This document shows, piece by piece, positions 12,151 to 24,104 of a DNA stretch of 64,000 nt. The translations under genes and the position numbers were made by a program. The DNA is taken from NCBI RefSeq assembly GCF_958298935.1, contig NC_084927.1:28904001-28968000 (forward strand), read 5' to 3'. Under the pieces are notes generated by a model. It ran no database searches, was not told the DNA's origin, and was given only the letters and a program-made list of their open reading frames with translations. Positions within the stretch are counted from its first letter, which is position 1; each line of letters begins with the position of its first letter. This DNA comes from Phragmites australis. Lineage: Eukaryota > Streptophyta > Magnoliopsida > Poales > Poaceae.

Positions 12151-14430
12151 TAGCTTATCAGACAATTCAAGATGCTCTTTCGGATAAAAGGAAAGCATTC
12201 AGGCTAGTCCATCACCTTCAACCTGCCCGTGTTTGTGTAAACATTAATTCCATGTCGTCATGCATTGTCAAAGTCTTGCAAAAAAGATGCTGGTGACGAC
12301 ATATCAGCATTGTCTATAGTCAATCTGGCTTTGTCATATATGAAGACCTCCCTACTTAAAAATCGGCACCTTTGTGTCCATCTTATGAACAACAGCAAAG
12401 GCTCATCTGGTCCGTCTCTTGGTCCTTTCTTTTGGAGGTGCGTGCTCATCTGGGATTTGGTCTATGTTGGTGTGTTCTTCTCTGTCCTCTTTTATCCACC
12501 TCAAGTAATAGAGTCTTGCTCAATGGAGATCCAGGGATGTAATTGAGCACTGCAGAGGCCTCATATAAGGGGATCCTCTCTCCTTGATGTTGTTCATAAT
12601 TGTGATGGATGTGCTGAATGCAATGATAGCAAGGGCTACAGAGGAAGGTTTACTACAACCTCTTGCATCAAGGCCTCTTCCTCACCGGGTCTCACTTTAT
12701 GTGGATGATGTGGTGTTGTCCCTTCGGCCATGGGCTAGCGAATTGAACCTAGTATTGAGTATTTTGGAGTGCTTTGGTGAAGTGTTGGGGCTGCGCACTA
12801 ATCTACAAAAGAGCTCAGTTCTACAAATATGGTGTCTTGATGAAATTATTGAGGAGATAAAGGAGGTGGTGCCTTGTGAAGTATCCAATTTTCCCTGCAA
12901 ATACCTAGGCCTCCCCCTATATTTGAACAAGCTCTCCAAGGGATATATTCTTCCTCTGTTGGAAAAGATCGCAGATAGATTACCGGGATGGAAGGTTGGG
13001 CTATTGACTAAAGCAGGGCATGCTATTCTAGTTGGCGTTGTGCTCACTGCAATACCCATCTATTTGCTCATCGCAATGGACATCCCTAAATGGGTCATCA
13101 AAGCAATTGATAAAATACGCCGTGGATTCTTGTGGAGAGCTAGAAAGGAGGCAAATGGAGGCAACTGTGCAATAGCTTGGCTGAGAGTCTGTCACCCACT
13201 CGAGCTTGGAGGTCTTGGTATACATGATCTCCAAAATTTGGGTTGGGCTCTTCGCATGAGATGGCTATGGCTACGGAAGACAGATCCATACCATCCTTGG
13301 GCTGGTCTTGACCTGCAAATGCATGCCAACTTGAGAGCGATGTTTGATATTTCTGTCACAACCATTGTGGGAGACGGCAACAACACTAGGTTTTGGATGG
13401 ATAGATGGATTAATGGCCACTCTCTTCGAGAGTTGGCTCCTGCGCTTATTGACTATGTGCCCAAATGTGCATGATCTCAAAGAACAGTTTTCCAAGCCCT
13501 ACATGATCGTACCTGGGTAAAGGATATCAAGGGTAGTCTCTCAACAGTGGTGTTAATTTAGTATCTTCATGTGTGTGATTGTCTTCAAATTATTGCTTTG
13601 AACCCTGAGGAGTCTGATCAACATATTTAGCAACAGTCCTCCCCAGGGCAGTTCTCCTCCAAATCGGCCTACCTCTCTCTCTCTCTCTTCATTGAAAGCA
13701 CTTGATTTGAGCCTTGGAAGTGACTATGGAAATCTTGGGCACCGTGATGGTGTAAACTCTTCCTGTGTCTTGCGATTCTTAAACACTATTGGACTGCGGA
13801 TCGGCTTGCGCGTCAGGGCTAACCGCATCCCGCACATTGCCCTTTCTGTGATCAAGAGGAGGAAACAATCCAACATATCCTTTGCTATTGTATGTTTGTA
13901 AGAGATGTGTGGTCCCAACTCCTCAGTTGGTTTGGTCTGCAACATCTTGCTCCCACCACTGCAAAGGAGATATTCTTAGTTTGGTGGAGACAAGTGGCTA
14001 GAAGGGCTGGCAAGGAAAGAGCAATAGTTTGAATTCCTTGGTCATTCTCTGGTCATAGTGGCTCTGGAAGCATTGCAATGACTGCGTGTTCAATGGGTTG
14101 ACTTCAAACATTGGTTTTGTGCTGCTAGAAATCCTTGATGAGGCGCACCTCTGGATAATGGCAGGGGCCAAAAAGTTGGGGGACCTTCTGCAGGGGTAGG
14201 GAGTGCTATCTTGGGTGGGTTCTTCCTGCTTAATGCCAGTGTTGTGATGCGCGTGGTTTGTGTTTGTGCATGATCTTGGTTGAAAGCTTTCCCCCTTGGG
14301 GTGTGGCGAGTGTCTGTGTGCGTTCTTGGTGTTACGCTTTGCCCCTTGTGGCATTGTACTAGACCGGTTCTTTATTTTCCGTCTCTAATACAAAGACACG
14401 TAGCTCTCCTACATGTTTGATAAAAAACAA
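12150..14430 (+). mobile_element. 5'-truncated, decayed L1-type LINE
   Basis: Fragments of a plant non-LTR retrotransposon polyprotein appear in order but in different frames and with stops. About 12400-12545 reads LLEVRAHLGFG...RVLLNGDPG. 12584-13474 is the longest clean frame and holds the reverse-transcriptase YVDD box (at about 12702), followed by thumb-like and 'KYLGLPL' segments. 13830-13930 encodes the C-terminal zinc-knuckle region typical of plant L1 (HCPFCDQEEE...HILCYC). The 3' end near 14385-14430 (TCTCTAATACAAAG...AGCTCTCCTAC) looks like the familiar plant L1 3' terminus. The endonuclease and N-terminal part are missing. Not functional. Borders are approximate and no target duplication was found. 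Confidence 0.85.
12584..13474 (+). pseudogene. LINE reverse transcriptase fragment (non-functional)
   Basis: A 296-codon open stretch. It starts inside the conserved 'PLSLMLFIIVMD' block and carries the catalytic-loop motif YVDDVVL (residues 38-44), then 'FPCKYLGLPLY' and 'WKVGLLTKAGHAILV', all standard for plant L1 reverse transcriptase. The preceding block is separated by stops (the 'CRGLI.GDPL' junction is interrupted), so the ATG at 12584 is not a genuine start. It ends at a stop in the linker before the C-terminal zinc-knuckle region. A relic of the LINE, not a host gene. Confidence 0.85.
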
Positions 14431-15479
14431 CAAAGGTTGTTGCACAAATATAGTCATAGTGTTAGACTGCAACAGCAGATCTTGTCTTTGAATAGACAAA
14501 TTCTTATGGTAGTTAGGCTGATTCTGTGAAGGTTATGGCTTTGAAGTTTGAATAGGCAATCGGAATTCTTATGGTGGTTAGGTTGATTGTGCTAGGTTTG
14601 CTGAACATCGTATCCATCGGTGGTTTTCACCTTTAGATATAGCAACTAATTCAAAACTCTCCTTTCAGCTATAATAGTAAAACTCTTACTAGAATTAATG
14701 AAAATTCATGTGAACATCTGTGTGGTTACATGTGGTGCAGTGACACTAGGAGCAACGGTATATAGCTACGAGCTGGTGAGGGAATGGAAGTTAGGGTTGT
14801 GGAAGGAGCCCCGTCAAAAGAAAATTTAGAAATGGGGGAAATCATGCCGCCAACAAACTCACAATTTAATGAAGCAGGGGGACTGTTTAGTACTAACCGG
14901 GAGACAAGCGAACTAAAATGAGTGTTCATAAGAGATGTGATGTCCCTGCCATGGATAGGATAGCAAAATGAAAACATTTTGAGTTTAATAACTTGTTGCC
15001 TATATTTTGAGTTTAATAACTTTTGCCCTAGGTCAGCCACTCTTTTATGACGGTGGCATTACAAAGAAAAAACTGTTGATACAGCCGAGACACTTCGCTA
15101 TTTTAAGTAGGGATGTAAGTGGGTACTCAATAAGTAGTTCTGAGCTACTAATTAGTTATTTTTTCTTAACTTAATTAGATGAGAGTGAATCTTTAATTTA
15201 CTTTTTTAGGTTTAATTCAACTCAATGACAAAAAAATATAAAACTTGTATTACTGATTCGAAGTCTCCAACCTAAACATACTAGTAGGATGCCCATGCGC
15301 TACCACGGAAAAGATCTGATTAATAGAAATTACGGTTTATATGGTCTTCATTGTATTACACAACATTAAGATTTTTTGAACAATATATTATTCAGTTCTA
15401 ACCAGAATTCTTCCATTACATTCCACAAACACTTAGTTTACTCAAGTGAATAGTACCTCAGCTACACAGTGAGAACTTC
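14431..15479. other. Intergenic, nothing supported
   Basis: No coherent gene. 'TTTTGAGTTTAATAAC' occurs twice at about 14977 and 15006. The left part of the Helitron 3' end may fall here, but I could not find a hairpin-CTRR terminus. Confidence 0.4.
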
Positions 15480-17400
15480 TTTGTAGACTATGTTCTTTGT
15501 ATGAGTCCTAGTAGACATAGATTGGTCGTCATTTTTCTTCTCTGGGATAGCAAGAATCTTGACGTTACTCCTTGAGGTAGCTCTAGAAAGAGCAACATAG
15601 AGTTATCCATGTGAAAACACCGGGGAGGTGGACACCAACATTTGGAATAATCTGTCCTTGTGCCTTGTTTATGGTCATAGCAAAGCTAAGTCTAATCATA
15701 AACTGCTTCCTCTTGAACCTGAAGGGGAACATCTCATCGTCGGATGGGCAAAGAGGAATTCGAGGAAGGAACACGCTCTTACCAGCGTGCTAGCCAAACA
15801 CAATCTAAGCATCAATTGCATTCCTCATGAACCTCCGAACCACTAACCTTGTCCCGTTGCACAGCCCATTCACAGGGTCAATGTTTCGCAACAATATTAT
15901 AGGGCAATTAATCTTCAACTTTAAGATATGAGGAGGTAGCCCATTGGGTGTTAAGGAATTCAAGAATTCTGCGGGGTAGTAATTATATGGATCATCCTCC
16001 GCACGATCAAAACTATGATATATCATCTCCTCCCCGGTGAATCGCTCAATCATCCTCATATTTGTCTTGTCAACGTACTCATTCCAAGTTGACAGGATTG
16101 TCCGAGATGTTATGTAGTTTGGATCCGAGAGGTTTTCACTTAGCACCGGAAAAACACTTTCTATAAGCACGTTAATGTTAAATCCGCATCGGTATATGAT
16201 ACACATATATTATTTGGAAGCTGTATATAACCATCATCCACAGTATCTTCGGTACCATTCCCTACATGCAAAAGATACTCAGCAAACCATGAATCACTCT
16301 GAGCCCTCATATTATGAACAAGTCTGAGCTTCCACATAGTCTCCTAGAGGTAAGACCTACGCAGCATCACATCTGTTATTTGTGGCCTTGATCCCTTCCA
16401 AACAACAGGAAGAACTTGTCTAAAGTCTCCCCCCAAACACAATTGTCTTTCCACTAAACGACAGATCACATCTGCCTATGATGTCACATATGCTTTCTAG
16501 ATTACATGTTATTTTATTGACTGTGTAAATACCGGTTCACCTTTTAACAAAATGGACAAAATAAAGGAATGGGTATGTGAGAATTACCCTAAATTGTAAC
16601 AAAAGTTTGTGTCAGCGTACTTGGACAGCTAAAGGCATAAGATCTTGATGATGGACATCCCACCAATGAACCTATAGGGAACTGTAGTGCAATGGATTCC
16701 CTACACAAGGTATCTTGCCCAATTCCGTAGCTTGCCTTACGTTGAGCTAGGAGTGGCTTCCTCTCTTCGGGTGGTAAGATTTACCTACGTGCTCGCTGGT
16801 GTGCATTTCTCTCTTGCCTCTCCTCATGCGTCAAACTTCGCCTGCGTGCTCGTTGGCGTGCATTCCTCTCATCGAGTGTCATACGTTGCCTTTGCTCTCT
16901 TCTTCGTACATTAATCTCTTCCTTCTCCTTAGGTGTTAAATTTTGCCGACGTTCTCTAACACGTTCTTGCCTTGCTTGGATTTGTTCTGTGTACGGCTAG
17001 CATATCGATTAGCTTCACGTGCACGCTTTCTCCCTATAGCATTTTCACGAGAAATCACTTCGATGGTTAATGAATTTATATATACACACACCTATAAATG
17101 TATAACCGTATAAATTTACCTTTTAAGCTTTCTCCTCGCTTCAAGCCCCTGATTGCTATGAGCATACTATTAGTAAGAAAAATCGTAGGTGATTGGTTTG
17201 TCACTTCATCGTCCGAAGACGTGTGACTTAAATTTGTTGAATCCGTTGGCTCACGTATAAATAGACTTGTTTGAAAATGTGGCATGTTATTGGGGCTAGT
17301 TCTGTTGGACTTATTATGTCCATTGATTACTACATTATTTTCAAGTTGAACCATAAATGGTAAGTTGTAAACTAAGAAATATGCGAACATATTGCTCTAC
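15480..17400 (-). mobile_element. Helitron remnant, internally deleted
   Basis: Minus-strand fragments of a RepHel-type Helitron protein appear in the right order. 17390-17076 is a possible N-terminal exon of unknown content. 17060-16745 encodes the Arg-rich repeated segment common near the N-terminus (RERRQNLTPKEKEE..., then two similar repeats ending RQRARRR and HQRARR). 16500-15480 encodes the C-terminal part of a Pif1-type helicase, including GKTIVFGGDFRQVLPVV, a block ending RNIDPVNGLCNGTRLVV and the final [11 protein letters not shown] motif. The Rep (HUH) domain and the front of the helicase are missing between the two parts, and frames are broken by stops. No hairpin/CTRR end or TC start was identified, so the borders are those of the readable protein. 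Confidence 0.8.
15583..16500 (-). pseudogene. Pif1-type helicase C-terminal fragment of a Helitron
   Basis: Read in pieces: about 16500-16210 (helicase motif around GGDFRQVLPVV, then LRLVHNMRAQSDSWFAEYLL), 16206-15805 (133 codons, block ending NCPIILLRNIDPVNGLCNGT) and 15774-15583 ([18 protein letters not shown], helicase motif VI region). Stops and shifts separate the pieces. The N-terminal Walker A region is only partly represented and the HUH endonuclease is absent, so it cannot mobilise itself. Confidence 0.8.
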
Positions 17401-19860
17401 GAAGCATTAAGGGACAGAATAATGACCTTTTTGTTTTCCTTTATTGCTTTGTTGGTATGAGAGCTGTACCATTTTGACGAAAGGCCTACTGCATTGTTTC
17501 CCCAGAAAGGAGGGGGGGGGGGTAAGGTTAGCCAAAAATAAATCAAAAGTACAAAACACAAAAGCTAATAGGAATGTCGTATGCATTCCAACAATAATAG
17601 CATTGTTTGCCAAAAGACAAAAGGATCATTCCTTTAAACCGATGGTAGTTCTCCTATTATCTAGTCATTCTCATAAATCATTATATTAAGAGAACCTACT
17701 TTTAGAGCTGCGATTCAAATCCGAAATTGTAAATATGATAAATTTGATCATCATCAGGTAAGTTACATGAATAAAACAAATTATATGCTGATAGGTGTGA
17801 CATCCAAAAACTACAAACTAAAACATAATAATATACAACAGTGATGACCAGGGTTCCAGTTATACATGACTGATCAAGTATGAAATTTTCACAATATTTT
17901 CCGAGCAGTCCTAATAATAAGCTTCACAACTTACAGTTGATAGTGAAAATGAAAATATAAATCTAATTATTAGTTGAAACATGTAAGAACATCTAAAGCT
18001 TTAAGCCAGAAACCATCAATATCACCATCAACATGACACACTAAGCTATAAATTGCTGGAGATATTAGTTTACTACGTTGATTTGGGGCAAATTTCACCT
18101 GTGCAACAAAAATCACATACTCAGAAAATAGAACCAGAACTTTAGATGAACTGAACAAACAACAAAAATGGATTAAGTGATGTTGATGCAATTTAGTGCG
18201 GAAGCAGCCAAAGTAGTGATGCCTAGACACCAGATATGGTAGATTGAAGAATCGATAATAAGCCTAACAAATACATTGACAGCAATATGCCCAAAACAGT
18301 GAAGTATGAAACATGCTAAACTTCTTATAAATCTCTGCTCGCAATTACTAATCTCTAACTCAGTGCACATACCGAATATACATCCTAACTCAAGAATCAA
18401 CTTATTACACTATTACAGTAATTGAGATATCAGAGCCGCGACACAAGAATCCCTATTGGATAATGTTGATACTTAATATGAAGGTACAGAGGTATAGACG
18501 TATAGTGCTCGTACAACTGTTAAGTACCCCTGAATCAGAATTGTGGTCAAACACAAAATCGGAACACTAAACAAATCATCGGTTCATTTTAGGCGTTGTT
18601 CAAACACAAAGAAACAACTAACTTTGTCAAGTAAAAAGGAAAATGCATGACAGGTTGGAAAGGCATCCTTGCATTTCAATCCCCTTGCAATGTAGATACA
18701 GCTATTGCCCATGCATAAATATTCAGCACCGTAACAATATTCATTCAAGGCTATTAAACTGTAACAATTGTCAAATTAGAAAACAAAAATATGTGCAAAA
18801 CGAATCCTATTGTCAATTATCATCGTCACAATATGCACCCACTCGTTCAGAGCTGAATCTACAAAGCCAAGGGAAAGTGACCTCTACTCCATAGTAACAC
18901 CGATCTAACATTAAATGAGCTACAATTAGTTAGTTAACCACATGAAGAGCTGCAGATCAACTTAAACTACAGATCCACAAAAACGAAACTAATTCTAAAA
19001 TTAAAAATGGCCCACCTTTGCTTCAAGATCATAGCACATTCGTACCTAAACAATATTTGCAATAATAACCATTGATTTAAATTTCAGATTAATTCCAAAT
19101 CTTCGCACCGTGATCGTGTAGAAACAAATTGCATTACCCAATCATGCAGACCAGAGCATCCAAATTTCATTGCCAAAACAAATCCCCTAGACAACAAAAA
19201 AAAATTATATAGATTAGGATTCCTGCCCAGAGAGGGGACTGACCTTTCAAACTTATATTCTTACTCTTCAATCTGCACATCCTTCTGCAAATGATTAAGA
19301 TCTAAATAAAATGTCATAAAAAAAGTCAGCAATGCAGACCTAGGCCTCATGAAAGCATACATCGACTCGAAGGAGCTCAGACAAGCATGGAACAAGAGGC
19401 TTCAAACTGTACTTCAGGGTCACACCTTTTGGACTATCATGGAAATTACAACAACAAAAACTACATTAGAAAAAGAAAAGGTAGAAAATCAAAATCACAA
19501 TTTTTGTTACATTTCAACAGAAAATTTTCGCAATGTTTCATCATAGGCACAAAGACTATTTAATATTAGTAGACTACAAACAGGTTTCAATCACTCAAAC
19601 AAATCATATGTATGAAATCAATTAGAAGTGAAACAATTACTTGTCCAATAACTGTTTTAGTTTGAATATTCCTAAGATCAGTGAAACTATTAATCAAGAA
19701 ATCAACCCAAACCGAATAAGCATAGTTTGAATAATTCCAAACACAAGAAGCACTTGGCCCTTCAACAAACACAAGCAACAACTCATTGTACAATTCCAAA
19801 CGAATGGAACAAAATCCACAAATGCTCAAACGAAGACTAAACGAACCAAAACCAATGGCT
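17401..19860. other. AT-rich, intron-like region with possible gene fragments
   Basis: No complete gene. Some minus-strand segments look exon-like: 18109-17970 follows a TTGTTGCACAG-type acceptor and stays open for about 46 codons to a stop, and 19428-19340 keeps a short open frame. I recognise no family in either. A short G run is at 17510-17522. The texture (T-rich and A-rich tracts, short open islands on the minus strand) suggests captured or decayed gene pieces between the Helitron remnant and the RRP4-like fragment. Confidence 0.35.
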
Positions 19861-19867
19861 AGGACCT

Positions 19868-20000
19868 CACAACGTCGTCATCACCTTCCTGACCTGGCCT
19901 GACGTCTTGTGCCCCCTACACCACGCACACCCACAATAGTCCATCAACCACACACTGCCGGAGAAAAACAGGGGGAGAAATAGAGGAGACAAAGGAAAAT
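19868..20000 (-). pseudogene. RRP4-derived fragment (exon 2 start plus end of intron 1)
   Basis: Read on the minus strand, this matches the intact RRP4 gene at about 62030-61905. Shared segments include the intron end (GTGTGTGGTTGATGGACT), the splice acceptor and the start of exon 2 (GGGGCAC...GACGTC). Exon 2 homology stops after about 50 bases, and a stop codon interrupts the frame. Homology across the intron shows a DNA-level copy, not a retrocopy. Upstream (20206-20075) is a 40-odd codon open stretch, GLTLLKLDPTKPQASHALTS..., that is not RRP4 and that I do not recognise. The locus is therefore a chimera. Confidence 0.7.
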
Positions 20001-20306
20001 GCAAAAGAAGAATGGTAGGGCATAATCTTTATAAAAAACCAGGGATCAACACCCATACCTTGGTCTTTGATAAATTGGATCAGAGGGCGAAGGGTAGTGA
20101 ATCCTAGCTCCTCGCACTCCTTTTGATTTGAAGATGTGAGGGCGTGACTAGCTTGTGGTTTCGTAGGGTCTAGTTTGAGCAGCGTGAGTCCCATCTCCTC
20201 ACCCACTTGGTTTATATTGGGCTACAAGAGTGGTTTCTAGGCGGTTTGGCCTAGGGGCGTGAATTTGAATTTTTGGTGTCAAAAAAATTGAATTTGGGAG
20301 GTGGCA

Positions 20307-20325
20307 CGGGGGGGGGGGGGGGGGC
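20307..20325 (+). repeat. Poly(G) tract
   Basis: A run of about 17-18 consecutive G after GGTGGCAC, followed by CAGGATGGGG. Length polymorphism or a sequencing or assembly length error is likely here. Confidence 0.9.
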
Positions 20326-20556
20326 AGGATGGGGATTGGGGAGGGGAGGCGGTAACAGAGTGTTGTACCTCCACTTTAGCCACTATGTCTCCCTCAAGCG
20401 ACAATGAGAGCGGCAGCGAGAGCACCCCGACCACAAGATTCGCAGAGGGGGTCGGCGGGTGTCGGAGGATGAACTCCTCGAGCGAGGATCCGGAGGGACC
20501 CCCTTTGAGATTCGGCGGGGGGTTTGATTCTGAATCTACCTCGTACGTGAATTAAA

Positions 20557-21344
20557 TGCGAGTATATGAGATGTAGGCGGGACGGACGATCAACTGCTAA
20601 TGGGAGTAAATGCTCAAGGGATTTAGACAGGTTCAGGCCGCACGAGTGTAATACCCTACTCCTGTGTATATGCTATAAATGCTCTGGGAATGTCTTTATC
20701 TAGATCTCTTGTGTTACAAGTTTTTTGTCTAAGTCTGGAGCTTCGGTCTTCAAGTGCCAATCTCTCTGAGCTTGTTCCGGTTTGTCTGAGTCCGTTGAAC
20801 TTCTTCAACATGTTCTTCTCCGGGGTGTCCACCCCTTTCTTATACCGTCGGGGAAGCTTGGCGTGCTCAAAAAGGAGGGCACGAGTCCTTATGAGCTATA
20901 AATGAAAAGCAACCATCATGGGCTGCAGCTCAGCGTTACAGGGGGTGAAAAGTGTGTCCCTGGCCGGTCTTGTCACCCATTACGTACGGCTTTAGCCGTT
21001 TGCAAGAAGAGGGCCCACCGGGCAGCCGCCGAACCACCCCGCATGCCCGCTCTGTTAGAGCGGGCCTGACACAGCAGGGGGGAAGGCGATAAGCCTCGAG
21101 CCCAGTGATGACATATCCAGGCCGTGCAGGATGACATGCGATGGGACCCGTCGCATTAAATGTCTCCCCGTCAGGCGGTGGCAGGGACTGATAGCAAGCA
21201 TGGGGGAGTGATTGGAAGTGATGGGCCATGCTCCCTCTTAAATGCAGCATCGAGCCTCTCACCAGTTGACACCTCACCGTTGAGCCCTTTGGGGTCCACC
21301 GGTAAGGGGCTTCTCAGATCCTCGGGGAACTCTGGGTGCTCGGG
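20557..21344 (-). mobile_element. Part of an older LTR, split by the young retrotransposon
   Basis: With 33154-33567 this forms one LTR-like unit of about 1.2 kb. On the minus strand the unit would begin TGTCGGTGACATGGGAACTA at 33567. It contains a GC-rich 75-77 bp tandem array broken by the young insertion, and ends near 20557 after a block (reverse complement of AATACCCTACTCCTGTGTAT at about 20650) common in grass LTRs. No primer-binding site or coding region was found beside it, so it is a solo or partial LTR. The 20557 border is approximate. Confidence 0.55.
21340..21344 (+). repeat. Left target-site duplication (TCGGG)
   Basis: TCGGG immediately precedes the 5' LTR (TGAAAG...). The same five bases follow the 3' LTR at 33154-33158, as expected for LTR retrotransposon integration. 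Confidence 0.92.
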
Positions 21345-24050
21345 TGAAAGTGCATCTAGCCCCTATGTGTGGTTTTGGTAATTAATGACAATACCTATGG
21401 ACTAACAATGGTGTTAAGTTTGTTAGTAGATTGTTCCATAGGTGATGCATGGATGAGAGACATGCATGACCTCTAGGTGAATGGGAAGATTGAAAATATG
21501 CATCTAGATAAATGAGCTCTTGGTGATGCTCATAAAAAGAAGAAGAAGCTTGAGTGATGACAATGCCTATGGACTAACAATCATATTGAGAATTGCTATT
21601 AGGTTATTCCATAGGAGATGCATAAATGATGAAGCATGGATTCTTTGAGAAATGCCATGAGTTCAAAGAATTGCATCAAAAGTAAATGAGCTTTTAGTGA
21701 TGCTCATGAGAAGAAGAATAAGCTCAATAAGATTAGCAATAAGCTTGAAGGCTAAGTTACTTGTGGAGATCAAGTAACTAAAGGTATGACTTGTCAATAG
21801 AGTTTTATGGACTAACCCGTGTGCTATGTGTTTAAGAATGAGTGGGGTTAGGTTCTATATGAAGATTGACAATATGCATGAAGGCTAATAAGTTACTTGT
21901 GGAGATCAAGTAACTTAAGGTATAAATGTTGTCATTTAGGTTTTATGGACTAACCCATGTACTTTATGCTTGAGAGTGAGTTGGGGTTAGGATCCATAAA
22001 AAGGCATAAGTTGAATTGAAATCATATATGCCAAGAGTGAAGAACAAGAGTGGACTCCATATATGAAAAAGTGAATTCATTGAAGATGTCGAATACAAAG
22101 TGGTTTTCTATGGCAAGACGGTGAAGGGCAAGCAAGACTCGGCTGCGATGGACCATCCGTGGTGAAGGGCAAGCAAATGGCTTGGCGCCGAAGGACCAAG
22201 GCGGTGGTGAAGAGCGAGTGAAGGCTTTGCGCCGATGGACCGTGCGAGGCTATGGGAAGCTATGGATGATTCACATCAATCATATGAAGAATCAAGAAGA
22301 GATGGAGTGAAGAATATATGGAAGTTGGTAACCCTCAAGGTTTGAAAGAAAAAGAAGCGGTACTTGAAAGTTTTCAAATGCTCAAAGTGGTTCAAACGAG
22401 TTTTATCTTTGAATTTGAGTATAGGTATGCCGCACTATTAAGAGGGATGCAACGTGAGCTAATTGTCGCGTCTCAGTGCTCAAGAGTTCCCAACCAAACC
22501 CAAAGTGAGAGTTTGTTGTTAAGAGTCCGGAGCGGAAAGTGCGGAAGTGTCCAAAATGGGTTTTGGAGTGTTCCTAATTTGATCCTATGTGTTTTAGGTC
22601 ATGAATTCAGTTGGGATGTGTAGCCCTCTGAATAAGCTTTCCATAGAGTCCAAAATCGTCGAAATCGGACTCCGGAATCAAAAGTTATCGCCGTTTTTCG
22701 GAGGTCAGCTGTGCTGTGGCCGGAGACTCCGGTGTAGGCCGGATACTCCGGTACCTGGAAAGGCCGGAGACTCCGGTGAAGTCCGGATACTCCGGTACCT
22801 GGAGTGGCCAGAGACTCCGGGAAGTCTCCGGGGCTGTTTTCTGGGTTAAGTGCCGACCGGAGACTCCGGTGTAGGCCGGATACTCCGGTAAAAGTCCAGA
22901 AAAGAGCATAACGGCTAGTTCTGACACATTCTGTGACCGTTCTGATGCCGTATTTGGATTTAGGGCCGGATACTCCGGTGTTCACCGGATACTCCGGTCA
23001 GTTCTGACAAAAAACAGTAACGGCTAGTTGTTTGGAGTGGGCTATTTATACCCCACTCACCCCATCCTTTGGGGCTGCTGCAAGGGCACGGAAAGAACAT
23101 CCTCTAGAGCCAAAAGAACATCTCCCACTCCATTCTAGTGTGTGATTTGAGAAGAAAAGTGAGTTGGGTTGAGAGATTGGAAGATTGAGTGCATGAGAGC
23201 TAAAATCCAATCTTGAGCACTTGAGTTCTTGACAAGAAGTTCTCGAAGCGTTTGTTACTCTTGGAGGTGAAGCCTCCTAGCCGGCTAGGTGTCGCCGGTG
23301 AGCTCCCGTGCTTGTGGTGAGCCGCGGGAAAGTTTGTGAAGGGCTCGATTTCGCCTCCGCAAGGAAAGAAATCAAGAGTGGATCGAGGAAAGCGGTTGAA
23401 AGAGACCCGGCTCGTTGGAGCTTCCTCAACGGAGACGTAGGATTCACGGTGGTGAATCCGAACTTCGGGAAACAAATCTTTGTGTCTCCTCTATTGTTTC
23501 CTTACTTTTATGTTCTTGCTCAAATCTTTGTGCATATTGCTCGATCTACTTGTTTGTGTATATTTGAGTGTAGGTTCTTCGTGGATCTACTTGGAATCAT
23601 CTCCGGGAACACACGACATCACTTGGTTTGAGCTAAAACTCTCTACACATCCATTTCATTCAGTTTCGGGCTCTGTTCTGTACAGAACCCGGAGAATCCG
23701 GCCTTTACCGGAGTTTCCGGACCTGTACACACCGGAGTATCCGGACTACACCGGAGTCTCCGTTGAACAGTAATTTCAGGCATATGAACAGTATTTTCAG
23801 CCTTTTTCAATTTAAGTTTTATTGCATATCTCTTGCTAGAATTGAGTAATTTTTGTCACCTTAGGATTGTAATTTCCACACTTATTTAGGGTGATTGTGC
23901 ACTAGTTGAGCCTAGCATATTTAGGTTTTTCTCTTGTGAAAAACTCGTTAGTTTATATTCCGCTGCAAGTTTAGGCCAATGGTAGAAAGGGTTGAATTTT
24001 TGTAAAAACGCCTATTCACCCCCCCTCTAGGCGACATCATTGTCCTTTCA
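21345..24050 (+). repeat. 5' LTR (2706 bp)
   Basis: Starts TGAAAGTGCATC and ends ATTGTCCTTTCA, so it has TG/CA ends inside a short inverted TGAAA/TTTCA. A TATA-like CTATTTATACC at about 23040 is the probable promoter. Two GC-rich clusters of the palindromic motif CCGGAGACTCCGG/CCGGATACTCCGG lie at about 22715-23000 and 23690-23765. Open frames inside the LTR (e.g. at 22318, 23308) are not supported as genes: they repeat in the other LTR and have no family. Confidence 0.95.
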
Positions 24051-24066
24051 ATTGGTATCAGAGCCA
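24051..24066 (+). promoter_or_regulatory. Primer-binding site complementary to initiator Met-tRNA
   Basis: Directly after the 5' LTR is ATTGGTATCAGAGCC. TGGTATCAGAGCC is the standard match to the 3' end of plant initiator methionine tRNA and primes minus-strand DNA synthesis. Confidence 0.93.
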
Positions 24067-24104
24067 AGTCTCTCTTTTCGGGCTTTACCGCCTAGAGAGT
24101 AAAC

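Noticed and set aside
22318..23773. Open frames inside the LTR (101, 107, 128 and 97 codons), repeated at 31421-32876
   Set aside because: They lie in the LTR and are duplicated only because the LTR is. Several read the palindromic CCGGAG motif on both strands (repeated 'PEYPAYTGVSG'). No domain or independent support.
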